Origin: Euryodendron excelsum | Lineage: Eukaryota; Streptophyta; Magnoliopsida; Ericales; Pentaphylacaceae | Assembly: GCA_033060915.1 (NCBI GenBank) | Contig: CM065378.1 | Location: 15,715,001 to 15,779,000, forward strand | Direction of reading: 5' to 3' | DNA: 64,000 nucleotides | Shown: positions 24,551-36,323 of the stretch, piece after piece | Layout of the letters: every line of letters starts with the position of its first letter | Numbering within the stretch: position 1 is the stretch's first letter | Notes under the pieces: model-generated | Databases searched by the model: none | What the model was told of the DNA's origin: nothing | Seen by the model: only the letters and a program-made list of their open reading frames with translations | Position numbers and translations under genes: made by a program

Positions 24551-26262
24551 AAAGAAACCAAAAATAGTGTTAAAGAGATAAAAGAAATTTGAAATTTCAT
24601 TTTATTTGAGATTATTTAATAATTTTAATTTTGATGTCTTAACATTGTACAATTTTTTCACATAAGCGAACACTAGAATGCGACATGTGTTCATGAACCT
24701 TATATTATATTTAAATTTTAAAAGACACGTGTTATATTTTGATGCCTCACTTGTATAAAAAAAATTATACACCGACTGTATATCAAAACTAAACCCTCAT
24801 TTAATAAGGGCATTCCTTCGAGTAAATATTGGGGATCCTTTTTTGAATGGTACTCTTTAATACGGTCAAAAGAACCAATAGAGGATCTGACAAAAGGTAC
24901 GGACCGACCAAGCAATGAGAGTAGGCGGCCCTGAAATCTTGGAAAAAAAAAATTTAATCTAGCTCATTTTATTCTTTAACTTGAGTTTTATATTAATAAT
25001 TTTTCTCCACTTGAATTTATGGTACTTGATAATAAACTTGAAACCTACATTCTAGATGTAAATTCTAATGATTAATTTTCAAAAGTGATAGAGAAAAGTA
25101 GATCTACTCAAAAGTTAGTTCAAACAAAAAAAAGATAGTATCTATTTATTAGTTTATTTATTTGTAAAGTTAGTATTAATTTTATCAGTTACAACTGTAT
25201 TGAATAAAAGAGCTTTTTCTGCATTGAAAATTATCAAGACTTCATTATACAATTGCATAAGAGATAAGTGAATGAATAATTATTTAGTGTCATACATCAA
25301 AAAAGACATATTGAAAACTGTAAATAATAAAACTATTTTACAAAAATTTCAAAATATATAACAACCAAAAAGATCGTTGTAATTTATCATTTACTTTTAT
25401 TTGAATGTTATTTTGTGCAAAAAAAACATTTGATATTAATATATAAAATCTTAAAAATTATCATATTCGTTGCATTATTCTACAATTAATCATCTTACTT
25501 GTAAAAAATTTTTGCCCCACCTGAAAAAAAATTACTAGATTCGCCACTGCCACCAGACATGCCATCCCAGCAGAAGAAATGTTAGTAGGACGAATCACCT
25601 GTCTTCGACGTAGGCTAAGGCCATTGCATGAGAAATCCATTCGAGAAGAGGTTTCAGGAATCTCATACAACAAAATATGTATATATATATATATAAATAT
25701 ATAAAACTTGTTCCCTGCTGATCAAACAACTAGGGGGCCATCTAACTGGTAAGGTCTAGTCATCATGATAAACATTGTATTAATTGTATAGCTGTTTCCC
25801 TCTCCAATGCAGCAGAGGCAGGAAACTGGGAACATTCAAGAGGTAGCAACTCATCCATTTTGATCGATCTCTCTCTCTCTCTACATATATATATATATAT
25901 ATATATATATCAGTTCTGGCATCAAAGTATGGGACCTCCCTATGATGACCAGCCAAGTATAGGGTGCTTCTACAGTCAGGAGAAGGGCCCCTACAAGTTA
26001 AGGACAATATCATTAGAGCTTGGTTTTGTTGCCATTTTCATCTCTTCAATGCAAAAATAATCAACCTCAATTTGTCAGGGGGTTCAATTTCAACAGCTTC
26101 CAGACACTATGAAAGTATTCTAAAACTCACTATAAATCAACACTGAATATCGATTCTAACACAATTTTTACTCCAATTTTCCACAAAAAAAAAGTCTGAG
26201 AAAACCTTTCAAGGAATATATAAATGAATAATGATACACGAAGCTTAGTGGTAAACAATAAT
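24551..26262. other. Gene-free stretch downstream of the DHFS pseudogene
   Basis: AT-rich and non-coding as far as can be seen. Near 25510-25560 is the end of a dispersed repeat (CCTG..TTACTAGATTCGCCACTGCC on the plus strand). A CT run followed by a TA run lies at 25868-25911. Confidence 0.45.
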
Positions 26263-29200
26263 TTATCCTCGGATAATTTGTAAGACTGACAAGACAATAT
26301 GCAAAGATCCAGTGACTACAATAATACCTAATTCATCACCTGCTTTTGCTCGGAGAATTTGATTTCCAACCCCCATGGAGACCTCTAATGAACTCGCAGT
26401 TGTTCATATGGTTTGGCAATCCGGTTCCCCTGCAGGGTGAACTGATTACTCCAACAGCTTCTGGCTGTCTTTATAGTCAAGAATAGTAACACCCAGTTCT
26501 CTGGATGCTTGGATCCATCAACCTTTTAATAAGGATGCTGAAGTCATCCGAGACTTATCTCCAGCAATGTCAACCTTTGTCAGAAAGACAGCCTCCAATT
26601 TTTCCACTGAAGGAATGGGGTGAAACTAAGTTAGACCATTCCAAGAAACTGCAAGTGTGAGTTAACACAATATAATCATACATTTCAGTAAAAATAACCG
26701 AGATGTAGAAGGATGATTACGGTGTATACTTATAGAAATTACACTCCCTTCACCAACCCAACTAAGATAAAATGTGTGACAACTTTATCACTATCACTTA
26801 TCATGTAACCCCTGGCAAAGCTTTGTGTTCCCATTTTCTTATTTCCCTAACCTCAGAAATACAATAAATAACCGCAAAAAGCAGGAATAGAAATGGAGGG
26901 AGGGCATACCTGAAAGCAGTTCTCTTGGGAAACCTAAATGGTCTTTGTCATTAGCCATTGCAACCACAAGAACCACTTTTGCCTTTGGAAATATCATCTG
27001 AATTGTGTCTGCCAAAGCTTTGGCAGATTCATTGTTATGTGCTGGAAAACATAAATCATATAATTCTTACAAATTCTATTTGTAAAAGAATGAAAGAATT
27101 GTGTAACAGCAGCCATGTTTTTGTTATTGGATAGGACAAAATGCATTTTTCATAAGTCGCATGTACACTGTACAAAGATTAGTACACCAGATAGTAAATT
27201 TCCAATCAACTGATGAAGATGGTTTTATAATTTTATTGCTAGCGTCATAACACAAGATATAAGTTCGGCTTATAATACAGGCGCAAGTAAAAAGGAAGAC
27301 ATCTGCATCAAACCTCCATCGAGCAATATAGTTGCTCCAGGCAGTCCTAGTGCCTCAGCTTCGTTAGCTGTTAAAAACTGGCTTCTCACAAGCAAATATG
27401 TATGTTGTAGACCAGCGTGAATGGATCCATCTGAAATGTTCCAACCTGAAATTCCCAGTAAAGTGTGCAGAAACGTAAGAAAAATCACCAAAACAGATTA
27501 ACTCAACTCAACAAAGCTTCACTCCAGTCATTTGGGGTTCGCTAAAGGTTGACATTCTACACAAGGCAAGAATAGGAATAGCCAGTTAAAACAAGACCGA
27601 GAAAGAAAATATCAATAGTTAACCTTGTAATTGAGAGTTAAAAGGGTAAAATGTACAAGAGGTAGATACCCTATATATTGATCATCAGACGGCAGTTAAA
27701 AGCATGTCAAGTAACTACCTCACCAAACTATAGATCCTAGGGGAAGAAGAATCTTCCAAATGGACAGGCTGCACAAAACTAGAGAGGAAGCAAATGAGAT
27801 TCATTGACCATGTCTCTAAAGGATATATGACTGGTCAACAAACTTGATGAAATGTGTAATATACATATTCCAACACAAGCAACTATCATTGAAATGAGGG
27901 CAAGGCATCTACAAACAAATATCTTCTATTGTGGCAGACTTCAGGCTGGTGAACTCTAAAACAATTGATGAAGTAAAATTTTTTTGTTCTACATTTAGGA
28001 GTTCAGTACTAGGGAAAAAGGAAAAGGAAACGGAAAAAGGAAAATAGAAACATAAGATCCGCACCTTGATCATGAAGGCATAGTGCTGTACAAGTGGCAG
28101 TTGCAGCATTTTGGAGGTAATGAGATCCAACCAGTGCAAGTTTTACACCATACAACTCAGCGAACTGCATGATTTTATATAAAGTTGAAGGTTCATATAA
28201 CATCCAAAAATATGAATGGACATTAGACATATAAGAAAGCAAAGCATTAAACTACTTTATGAAGTCCAGGAAATTGAAGAAAAAATACCACGAGTGCATA
28301 CCAATTGAAAGTCCTTCTCAATTTGAATCACTATATCACAAGATTGGTAAGGTTTACCATATGAATTGTTCAAGCCTTTTATTATACTTCTATTTCCAGG
28401 ATCAGATGCAGATACAACACGTGAAGACATTGACGATGCTTTATCACGAATATTATGCTCAATATGAGGAAGAAATGGCCCACCTAGCACCACCTGAAAA
28501 GATTAAACAACAAGCAAAGTAAAGTTTGAGCATCCAGCACCAAATGAGACTATGAGTCCAGTGGAAACATCATAGGCTGAAGGAGGCCAAACTGAGTGGC
28601 CCGATGGTTATAATACTGCAATCAGCATAATGAAAGTAAAAACGAAAGATACATACTGCTAATGACAAAATTCTTACTTGTCAAGCAAAAAATTGAGTAC
28701 AATTCATTGGGTATGCTATATGTAGAACGGATCACAAGGAAGGTTAAATGTCACATACTAATTATGCCTGATCTTACTGAGGTCAAAGGCCCGATGATCA
28801 AGCTGCCAAGGGTTGCATGATTTTTTTTTCTTTTTTTTTTCTCTGTGGTGATCGGGAGCATACAATGCAGTGAGTTTACCCCTATTGTTAGTCCTTTTTT
28901 TTTTTTTTTAAATAACATTTACCCCAAACATCAATTGTTTCAAAGAATCTATTGAAGAAGGAAAGAAAATACTGAAGAAGCATTTTTCATCGTTTATTGA
29001 GGGGGTGAAGGAAACAGATAAACAGAAGGAGGTGAATTGGGAGAAAGGTTTCCTAATTTTAGGCCTCCCAGCATTTTTCTTTATCCTCCCATCTTTCTCT
29101 CCCCTTTTGCTCTTAGGAACACCACACGTTGGGACCACCAACCTACAGACACCACTCCTATCCCACTGACAAGATCATTGGAAGCAAGCACTGCCTTCTA

Positions 29201-32200
29201 GAGCCATACACAATCACAGCAGAGCTGGATAATAGGTTGCTTGAGTTCAATTTAAAAAATTAATGAGCTTCAAAATATGATCAAGCTTGTCTTGTCTATT
29301 TCTCGAGCCAAGCTTCAATAGCTTGGTTTTTATTATAATCCTAGAGCCTTGGTAGCTACTTATACCTTGGACAGCAAAGCAGCCACTAAAACCACCAAAT
29401 ATTCACACATACCGCATTACATTAGTCTCCCCCCAACTGCCCACCCACCCACCCACCCACTGATCAGCAATGCATCAAATTTAACCTTCACATATTGAAG
29501 CAACCAACATCACATATTTCAAGCTAAAAATCCTCACCAACACAGTAGCCATCTAAGACCAGCATCAGATTATCATAGATCCTTTAACAGAGTGGAAGAT
29601 ATGGTAGCAATAAGATGGTGTCAGCTGCACAAAGGTATACCACCACTAGAGCGTTAGAAAAGCTCTACACTCCATGGGTGCTCCAAAAAAGAATATCAGA
29701 AAGAGTTAACGATACCACGAAGTACTGCATTGGTGACAGCCCATAAGTCCTTACAACTCAAGTTGGCCTACAGGAGCCTAATACAACTGGATAAAATCCA
29801 CATTGGCCTTATAAAACCATAAATTATTCATAGACAAGTCCAGCATAACTTAGGGACCTCAACAGAAGTTCGATCTAGAAGGATGACTTCCATAGTTCAC
29901 ACAGCAATTGCAACTTCTAATTTTGCAACTATGGGCTGAAAAAAATTAACCATTACAAACTACCAATAACAAAAGGGGCTTCAGCGGCATTGACTAATCA
30001 AGTGATAACAGGCTTTAGTGATCACAATAGTAATCAAGCTGCCTTATGAGTCTGACAGTAAAAATGTTTAATGTATGTCCTGTATCCATTATGCCATAAC
30101 CAAGCTACTCCATGAACACTTACACAGAAAGAACATGCACAGGATGGTATCAAAATTGCTAAAAGGATAACTGAAGGCCAAATGCAATTAGAATGTAAGC
30201 TACAATAATTAGATAAACTGAAGCAAACATGAAAATGCATTAGGAATATGAACCAACCACCTAAGTGGACGACCATGTTTGATAATTCCTGATTTTTCTG
30301 TTGCAATGCTTTCCAAAGAACCCCCAAGTGCAGCCAGATGTTCTGCACCAACTGTTGTTATGATTGAAGTAGCAAGCCCGGAACTACAAATAATGTTTGT
30401 TGCATCCCGTGCTCCACCCAACCCAGCCTGTCAATTGGAAAAGGACAATACTAGTCAAAGTATGGCCCACTATTGGTATTTACTAACACAGGATAAGAGA
30501 AATAGAGAAACTAATTTAAATTTAACAGAAAAAACACCACAAGCCAATCCAGAGTTATTGGGATTTACACTTTGCTGAGTTAGTTGTTGAACAATGGGGG
30601 GAAAAAAGGGGCATTCCATCCAGCGGACTCAAGTAAAAAGGTTTAGTTGCTTTAAAGAAGATCTATAGGGAAAAGTATTAACCTCAATAACTGCAATATC
30701 AACATTCTCTTGAGCAAATAAGCTGAATGCAATAGCAGTGAAAACCTGAAAAACTCAATTATAGAAGAAACAGAAATTTAAAAATGGCAGCACTTATGCC
30801 AACAATGTTAATGCTACTTCCAGATTATAAAACAGTGAAAAAAACAAAAGAAAGAAAAAGAACTTGCAAAACATGAAACTTCAAAATTCACTAACAGAAT
30901 GCATGAAAACTTGAGAATGTGAAAATCACTGATAAAATCCATGATCAAAATATATCATCCACAGCACACTTGAGATAGAATAAGTGGTGGAGAATTGAAG
31001 TCTTGAACTATGGGATAGAGTGTAGTGACCTCACATAATAGCCAATTTATAGTCACCATTCTGCTCACAATGCAACCACAAGAAAAAGAAAAGGAGAGGC
31101 ACTAAATCGAGGGAAGGACAACAAGATTAATCAAGATATAATTCTGACAGGGGTTTTGAGGAACTTGAAATGACAACTGATTGCTTTAATGGTTATATTA
31201 GGAAAATCTCTTGGTTATTTAGCTGTCTTAGACTATTCATTAATTCTTCATATTATGCTTTTATTTTTTAAGAAGAAAATCCAACTAATTTTACTTCTCT
31301 ATCACTAGCTTACATTAGTCTTTATTCAATAAAATGGCCGTACATTACGTTGCAGAGGTACAGAAGTCAATACCTCAAAATGACTTAGACTCCCATTTTC
31401 GAGTTCCACGGCCTGGTCAAAAACCTTCTTAATTCTTTGGAACAAATAATTCAATGCCTTCACTGAAACCAGCTCACCCAATGTTCCCACTAATATGCGT
31501 TCCCTGATAGACTGAATATGTGGGCTGCTCAAAGAAAATGAAGCCTGTTGTCATAAAGATCAAAAACAAAAATTTATTTCCTTGAGGCAACAAAAGGCTG
31601 AAGATTCTTTTCTTCGATGAGAACGTCTTAGAAAACCAAAACACACAGACAAAGTAAAGAGAACATACCTAGTATAGCATCCAACTGAATAACCTTCTGC
31701 CTGTAAAATATTGGAGAGAAATGCAACAGTTGATCCATTTCCTTTGGTCCCAGCAATGTGAACAGCCTATTATTCATTGGAAGCAAGTCAACATTCCCTA
31801 AATAAAGCTACTGGACTCGACTAAAACCAGTTGAAGACATAGATCAAATACAAAGTTCCGCATTAACCAACACCAAGATGATGAAAGTGGACAGCACATT
31901 GATAATTAATCATGTCATCCCCCATCATGATTGATACTTCGTCAGACAAATTGAATTCCTAAAACAAGGTTCATTCACCTAGAAAAAAAACCCAAAAAAA
32001 TAGAAAATCTTTAAGTCTCGTTTTAATTTACAAAAAAAAAAAAAACTTTACTTCAGCTGACTGAGATATTGTTCTGGACTCAAAATTTTTTATTCTAACC
32101 CCTTACTGCATTTTATTAGCAACCAAAATGCTCCAGAAATGTTAAAGAACCAAACTTCTAAAAATACGTATGATATCCATTTCTTTACTTCTAATCAAGA

Positions 32201-32632
32201 AGACAAAAACCTATAATGGTGCCTGATTTTAAATGCTTCTTTAATTTTCACTAATCAAACAAAAAGTGAGACTCAAGATGTTCTTTCTATTTCCTCCATA
32301 TTCTCCACAATCAAACGTAGTTCAAGTAATTATTGCATGCGAAGATAGAAACCGAATCTTGAACTGCGATTGGGGATTACCAAGTAGTTCCATCAATCGT
32401 CTCATCCTTCCGAGATCGAACCCGTCCTTCGAGTCCGTTCCTGCGCCCTTGGGAACGCCGGACTTCTCATGGTTCTTCAGATTGTACAAGTAATCTATAA
32501 ACCCCTTCAGTTCTGGTCCTCTGAGTTTGCAGAGAAGCCTCGGTGGTTGCCGAAGACTCTACCAATTGCAGAAACCGGGACTTCTCTACGGGTGAAGGTG
32601 AAGTGTCGACTGAGAACCCCGTAAATTTTCAT
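26263..32632 (-). pseudogene. DHFS: Dihydrofolate synthetase (FolC family), decayed
   Basis: Ten exons on the minus strand: 32632-32358, 31766-31669, 31524-31374, 30745-30683, 30427-30261, 28493-28302, 28164-28065, 27445-27314, 27041-26910 and 26606-26263. The protein reads as a plant FolC ligase: an organelle-targeting-like start (MKIYGVLSRHFTFTRREV), [14 protein letters not shown]-loop region, [46 protein letters not shown] and terminal VVTGSLHIV. Intact enzymes couple glutamate to dihydropteroate in the mitochondrion. Lesions: a missing base near 32515 shifts the frame after the leader (SED, then the conserved ELK one frame over); the donor after exon 1 reads AAG/AT instead of AAG/GT; the P-loop reads GTKGNGST, so its lysine is lost; exon 5 ends in phase 2 but exon 6 begins in phase 0; and in exon 10 TGA (26520-26518), TAA (26448-26446) and TGA (26406-26404) interrupt an otherwise open conserved frame. 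All other junctions are canonical and in phase, so decay looks moderate. Confidence 0.85.
28494..30260 (-). other. Large fifth intron of the DHFS pseudogene
   Basis: About 1.77 kb between exons 5 and 6. No gene is recognised inside. It has T-rich runs near 28820 and 28900, a section with TCGAG/AAGCTT-type repeats near 29230-29340 similar in style to 23.1-23.4 kb, and a short (CCCA) run near 29440. Confidence 0.5.
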
Positions 32633-33690
32633 TTTCTTTCTCTTTTTCTCGGGAAAGCCTATTCGTTGTTTCGTTTCCTAGTTCGTTACCCTGGAACGCC
32701 CTGGGACGCCACTTTACTGTATATGGTTCCTCTGTAGCTCCATTAGCTGCAAGAGGGTACGGGCAACGAATCAACGTGGATTGATGAAATTACCCTGGTA
32801 ATGGAACAGAAGATTTTAGTGCTTACATTTTTTTTCTTTAGGCTTATTTTCATTTAATAGTAGGTCTCATTTCATGTGACACACAATACGCACAATAAGA
32901 AATTCTAACATTGCAAAAAAGAAAAACGTGTTACAGAAGTTCGACTATAATAGTGTATATTGTAGGAAATTGAGTATTTTTTTATTAAATTAAGTCATCT
33001 CCTTACAAGTAATTTGAAATTATTCTTGCAACTGTTATACCGAAGATTTGTCTAATATTAAGAGCCTAAGAATTCGACAAACACAATTGCGATGAGGTGA
33101 AATTTTGGACCGATGAGGTGAAATTTTGGACTCCTACTCATGCAATTGTGAATTTAAATCCACTTATAGTAATAATTTTTGTGAATCAAATATTATATGT
33201 AAAATGTTTCTATTAACTTACACTTTAAATGAAATTAGATTAAATTATAACTCACCCTTTTTCTAAAAATTACTGTAATGGTCACGCTCAGATGAGTGCT
33301 CAGCCCGACAAAAAAAAAAAAACAAAAATCAGGGCTATGAGGTGAACTAGACGGCGGAGCGTGATATTCAAGCGCGGCCACCAGGACAGCAGGTGCAGGT
33401 GGGGACAGAGACACTTAATGCCTGAATACAGCTGGCACACCATCCGGATCAGTCGCTGCGGGGTCTTGGTACGGATAGTACGTGTCAATGAAACAACGAG
33501 CTGCCAGAAAAACACTCTTCTGCCGAGCACAACCCCCTTGAATATGCGCAAGATCAAAGGACGATGCAGTGCAGAGTTATGGGACAACAAGGAGGAGTGG
33601 GGAATGATTTTGATGTATGAGCAAAAGTTATAGATGAAATGCCACGTAGCCCTAGTATCCAAGCTTTGGGCTATTATGTGGAAGAGCCAC
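32633..33690. other. Upstream DNA of the DHFS pseudogene and spacer
   Basis: The part next to 32632 would contain the old promoter, but no clear TATA box was found. A 22-bp direct duplication (GATGAGGTGAAATTTTGGAC) lies near 33092-33133. From 33340 to 33660 the composition is less AT-rich with short open frames on both strands; it may belong to the following LINE, but no domain was recognised. Confidence 0.4.
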
Positions 33691-35123
33691 CAGATAGCCC
33701 AACTTGCTGCATTGCACCCAAACTAACCCAGCTCTCAAATGGCCCATAAAGCCCAATGAGTCTAACCCATAAACAACACAACCTAACCCAAAATCTCCCA
33801 AGCTTAAAAACCAATGAACCTGGGCCTGATAAACCAGATCATGCAGACAAGCCATGGGAGGTCCGATTGTCTACAGTGTTTGCCAACCTTCTCCCATTAA
33901 AACGTAAAGCCCATCCTTTCAATGACCTCACTTTACAGAAGAAATCTCAAAAATCAGTTGGCAAGGAAAGTGCATGTAACGGGGAAGAACCGGTGCCTGA
34001 AATGGCTAATGAGCAGGTCTCTGCACTGAATCCAGAGAGGAAAAGTCAAAGGAAGGAATGCGGGATAGTGGCAGTAAACCGAAAGAAATTGATTAATTAT
34101 AAAGCTCAACTTGTGGAAAAGAAAACTAGGAAGGATGATTGGTCTAATGTGGAGATTGCTCAGGACTTCTCCATGTCTCAGATGTCTACTGAAAGGATCG
34201 AAGTTGATATGGTGGATTCTCTGGAATTTGTTCCTAGTATTTACCTTGAAGAAGATGATTCTGAGTCCCTAATTCGGGTCGTGGCTGGCTGGCCCCAGAC
34301 AGCCACAAGCTCCATATTAGTCCTTTCATGGAACTATCAAGGAGTTGGGGGACCCTTGACAGTTCATGCCTTGCAAGAGTCTGTCCATGCTTATCGGCCT
34401 TCCATCGTTTTTATGATGAAAACTAAGAATAACTAAAGAAAGGTTGATACAATTCAAAAGTAGTTGAAATTTGACAAGAGCTTTTATGTGGAACCAAAGG
34501 AGCTTTCTGGGGGTTTGGCGCTTTGGTGGAAGAATGGTGTTACTATCAATATAGTAGAGAGCAACAAGAATTTGATACATGTTAATTGTTCATCAACTAA
34601 CACTTATCTCAACTGGCCTATATCCTTCGTATATGGTTGCCCTTCAGCAAAGGGCAAGAAAGCTATATGGAATAGTATCAGAGAAATAGCTCGATGGGAA
34701 GTTAGGCCCTGGTTGTGCGTTGGAGATTTTACGAGCGTGGCAAATGGAACTGAGAAGCTTAGTGGTAAAATTGCTAAGGGATCCAGAATTTTAGAGTTCA
34801 AAAGTATGCTTTATGACTACCATCTCATTGACCTTGAGTTTAAAGGTCAACAATTCACTTGGAGGCAGTATAAAGATGGCCAGGGTGAGGGAGCGTCTGG
34901 ATAGAGCCTGTGCTACTATGAATTGGCGAGACCTTTTCCCCCCAAACTATGATGCTTCATGAACCAGCTATAGGGTCCGACCATTGCCCTATTATTTTTA
35001 ACACGACGCATCCAATGGGAAAGGTAACAAGGCCTTTTAGATTCAAATCCATGTGGGCCACAAAAGACCAATGTGAGGGAATGATCAAAGATAATTGGAA
35101 TGTTAGAATTGAGGGGTCTGATT
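33691..35123 (+). mobile_element. LINE fragment: linker and apurinic-type endonuclease domain
   Basis: Translation from 33756 gives a proline/lysine-rich linker without a known fold and then LVLSWNYQGVGG, the start of the L1 endonuclease domain. After a stop near 34436 the domain continues (LALWWKNGV, WLCVGDFTSV, LIDLEFKGQQFTW) and ends with GSDHCPIIF near 34977-35004, the catalytic SDH motif of these endonucleases. The frame is broken at least twice (stop near 34435, frame change near 34900) and the reverse transcriptase that should follow is absent; the sequence switches at about 35124 to an LTR-like start. The LINE is therefore cut off at its 3' side, probably by a later insertion. Confidence 0.75.
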
Positions 35124-36323
35124 GTCACGCCCACTCCTAATCAGGTGTCATTAATACCATCTGAGGCGAACGTGATTGCACAGGTTACTAACCTATAAGC
35201 AAAACCTCCGCATAATCCCAAAGATATAAATATTATAAAAATCAACAACATAATTATATTTATATATATATATATCAACAATCAGTTATCACCATATTAT
35301 AATCATCTAAATGTAACTCATACTAATATAAGAGTAGAGATAAACAAGACTTCAAGAGTTATCATGTTTGTGAGACAGACTGCCGACATCACATTGACAT
35401 ACTGCAAACATCACATCAAGAGCTTCTCGAAACTCTCCAATTCAATCCCAACCTCTACAGTGGACTGGACATCTCCAAACATCCTGCAAAATAACTTGTG
35501 AAGGTGTGACCTACTTATCCACGTGCTGATAGAAATATTCAAACTCATAATGACTGAATGATAGATAATCAATAAATAATCTACCAATAAATAAACCACC
35601 ACTAAAATGTAAGATCTCCTCATGTGATGCAATGTATGATACACCACAAATGAGTGTGCTATTTATGATAATATTAGCCCGATATATAGATGGCTTGTTA
35701 TCAAAGGATATCCACCGTGACACCCTTTAAGTTAGTCCACCGTGACTAAAACTTAGGTTAGCCCCCACTCGGTTAAACCTTCTCCCTACAATGAAAAATA
35801 TGCACACAATATATATTGTATGCAGATATCACCTCATAATCCAATCACTAATATCAATATAGCTAATAAGACAATAAACACAATATAAATATGAAATCCC
35901 ACCTATTACCACTTTATAACCATAATCGAGTCACCACTTTGATTGTGCTGAAGTGTTTTATTCTGCTTCCGAACCTATCACACACCACCACATCAAACTT
36001 GATGAAATAATTATTATAATGCATAACCAATGCATGAAATCTGACAAGTTAAACCCTTTCCAATGTCAAGTAAAGCACAAATGTACACTAATGCAACATT
36101 CTGACCGTCAGGACAATCCTAAGCATCATTAGGACAACTAGAAGAAAGTTGCCGACCTTTATGAAATGTGCCGACTGTGATGAAAAATGCCAACCTTGAT
36201 AGAAAGTACTGTTCTTTGACATATCGATAGGACAATCTTCCTACCGTTTGATCTATCAAAGAAGGAAAATTGCCTACCAGAGAAGGTAAATTGCCAACCT
36301 TAGTCTAATAGCTTATTGTCAAG
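35124..36323. mobile_element. Possible LTR or LTR-element fragment
   Basis: The segment starts TGTCACGCCC, a start seen on many plant LTRs, exactly where the LINE coding sequence stops. It holds no recognisable protein domain. From about 36110 to 36323 there are repeated TTGCCGACCTT/AAATTGCC phrases. The right end is defined only by the beginning of readable Tat pol sequence. A solo LTR, or a fragment of one, is an inference. Confidence 0.3.

Noticed and set aside
29435..29460. Short CCCA/CCAC repeat suggesting a CRISPR-like or regulatory array
   Set aside because: A simple microsatellite of about six units in an intron; there are no spacers and CRISPR arrays are not expected in plant nuclear DNA.
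32586..32774. Minus-strand frame overlapping the DHFS leader
   Set aside because: A different frame from the MKIYGVLSRHF leader that joins the conserved FolC sequence; no similarity to known proteins.
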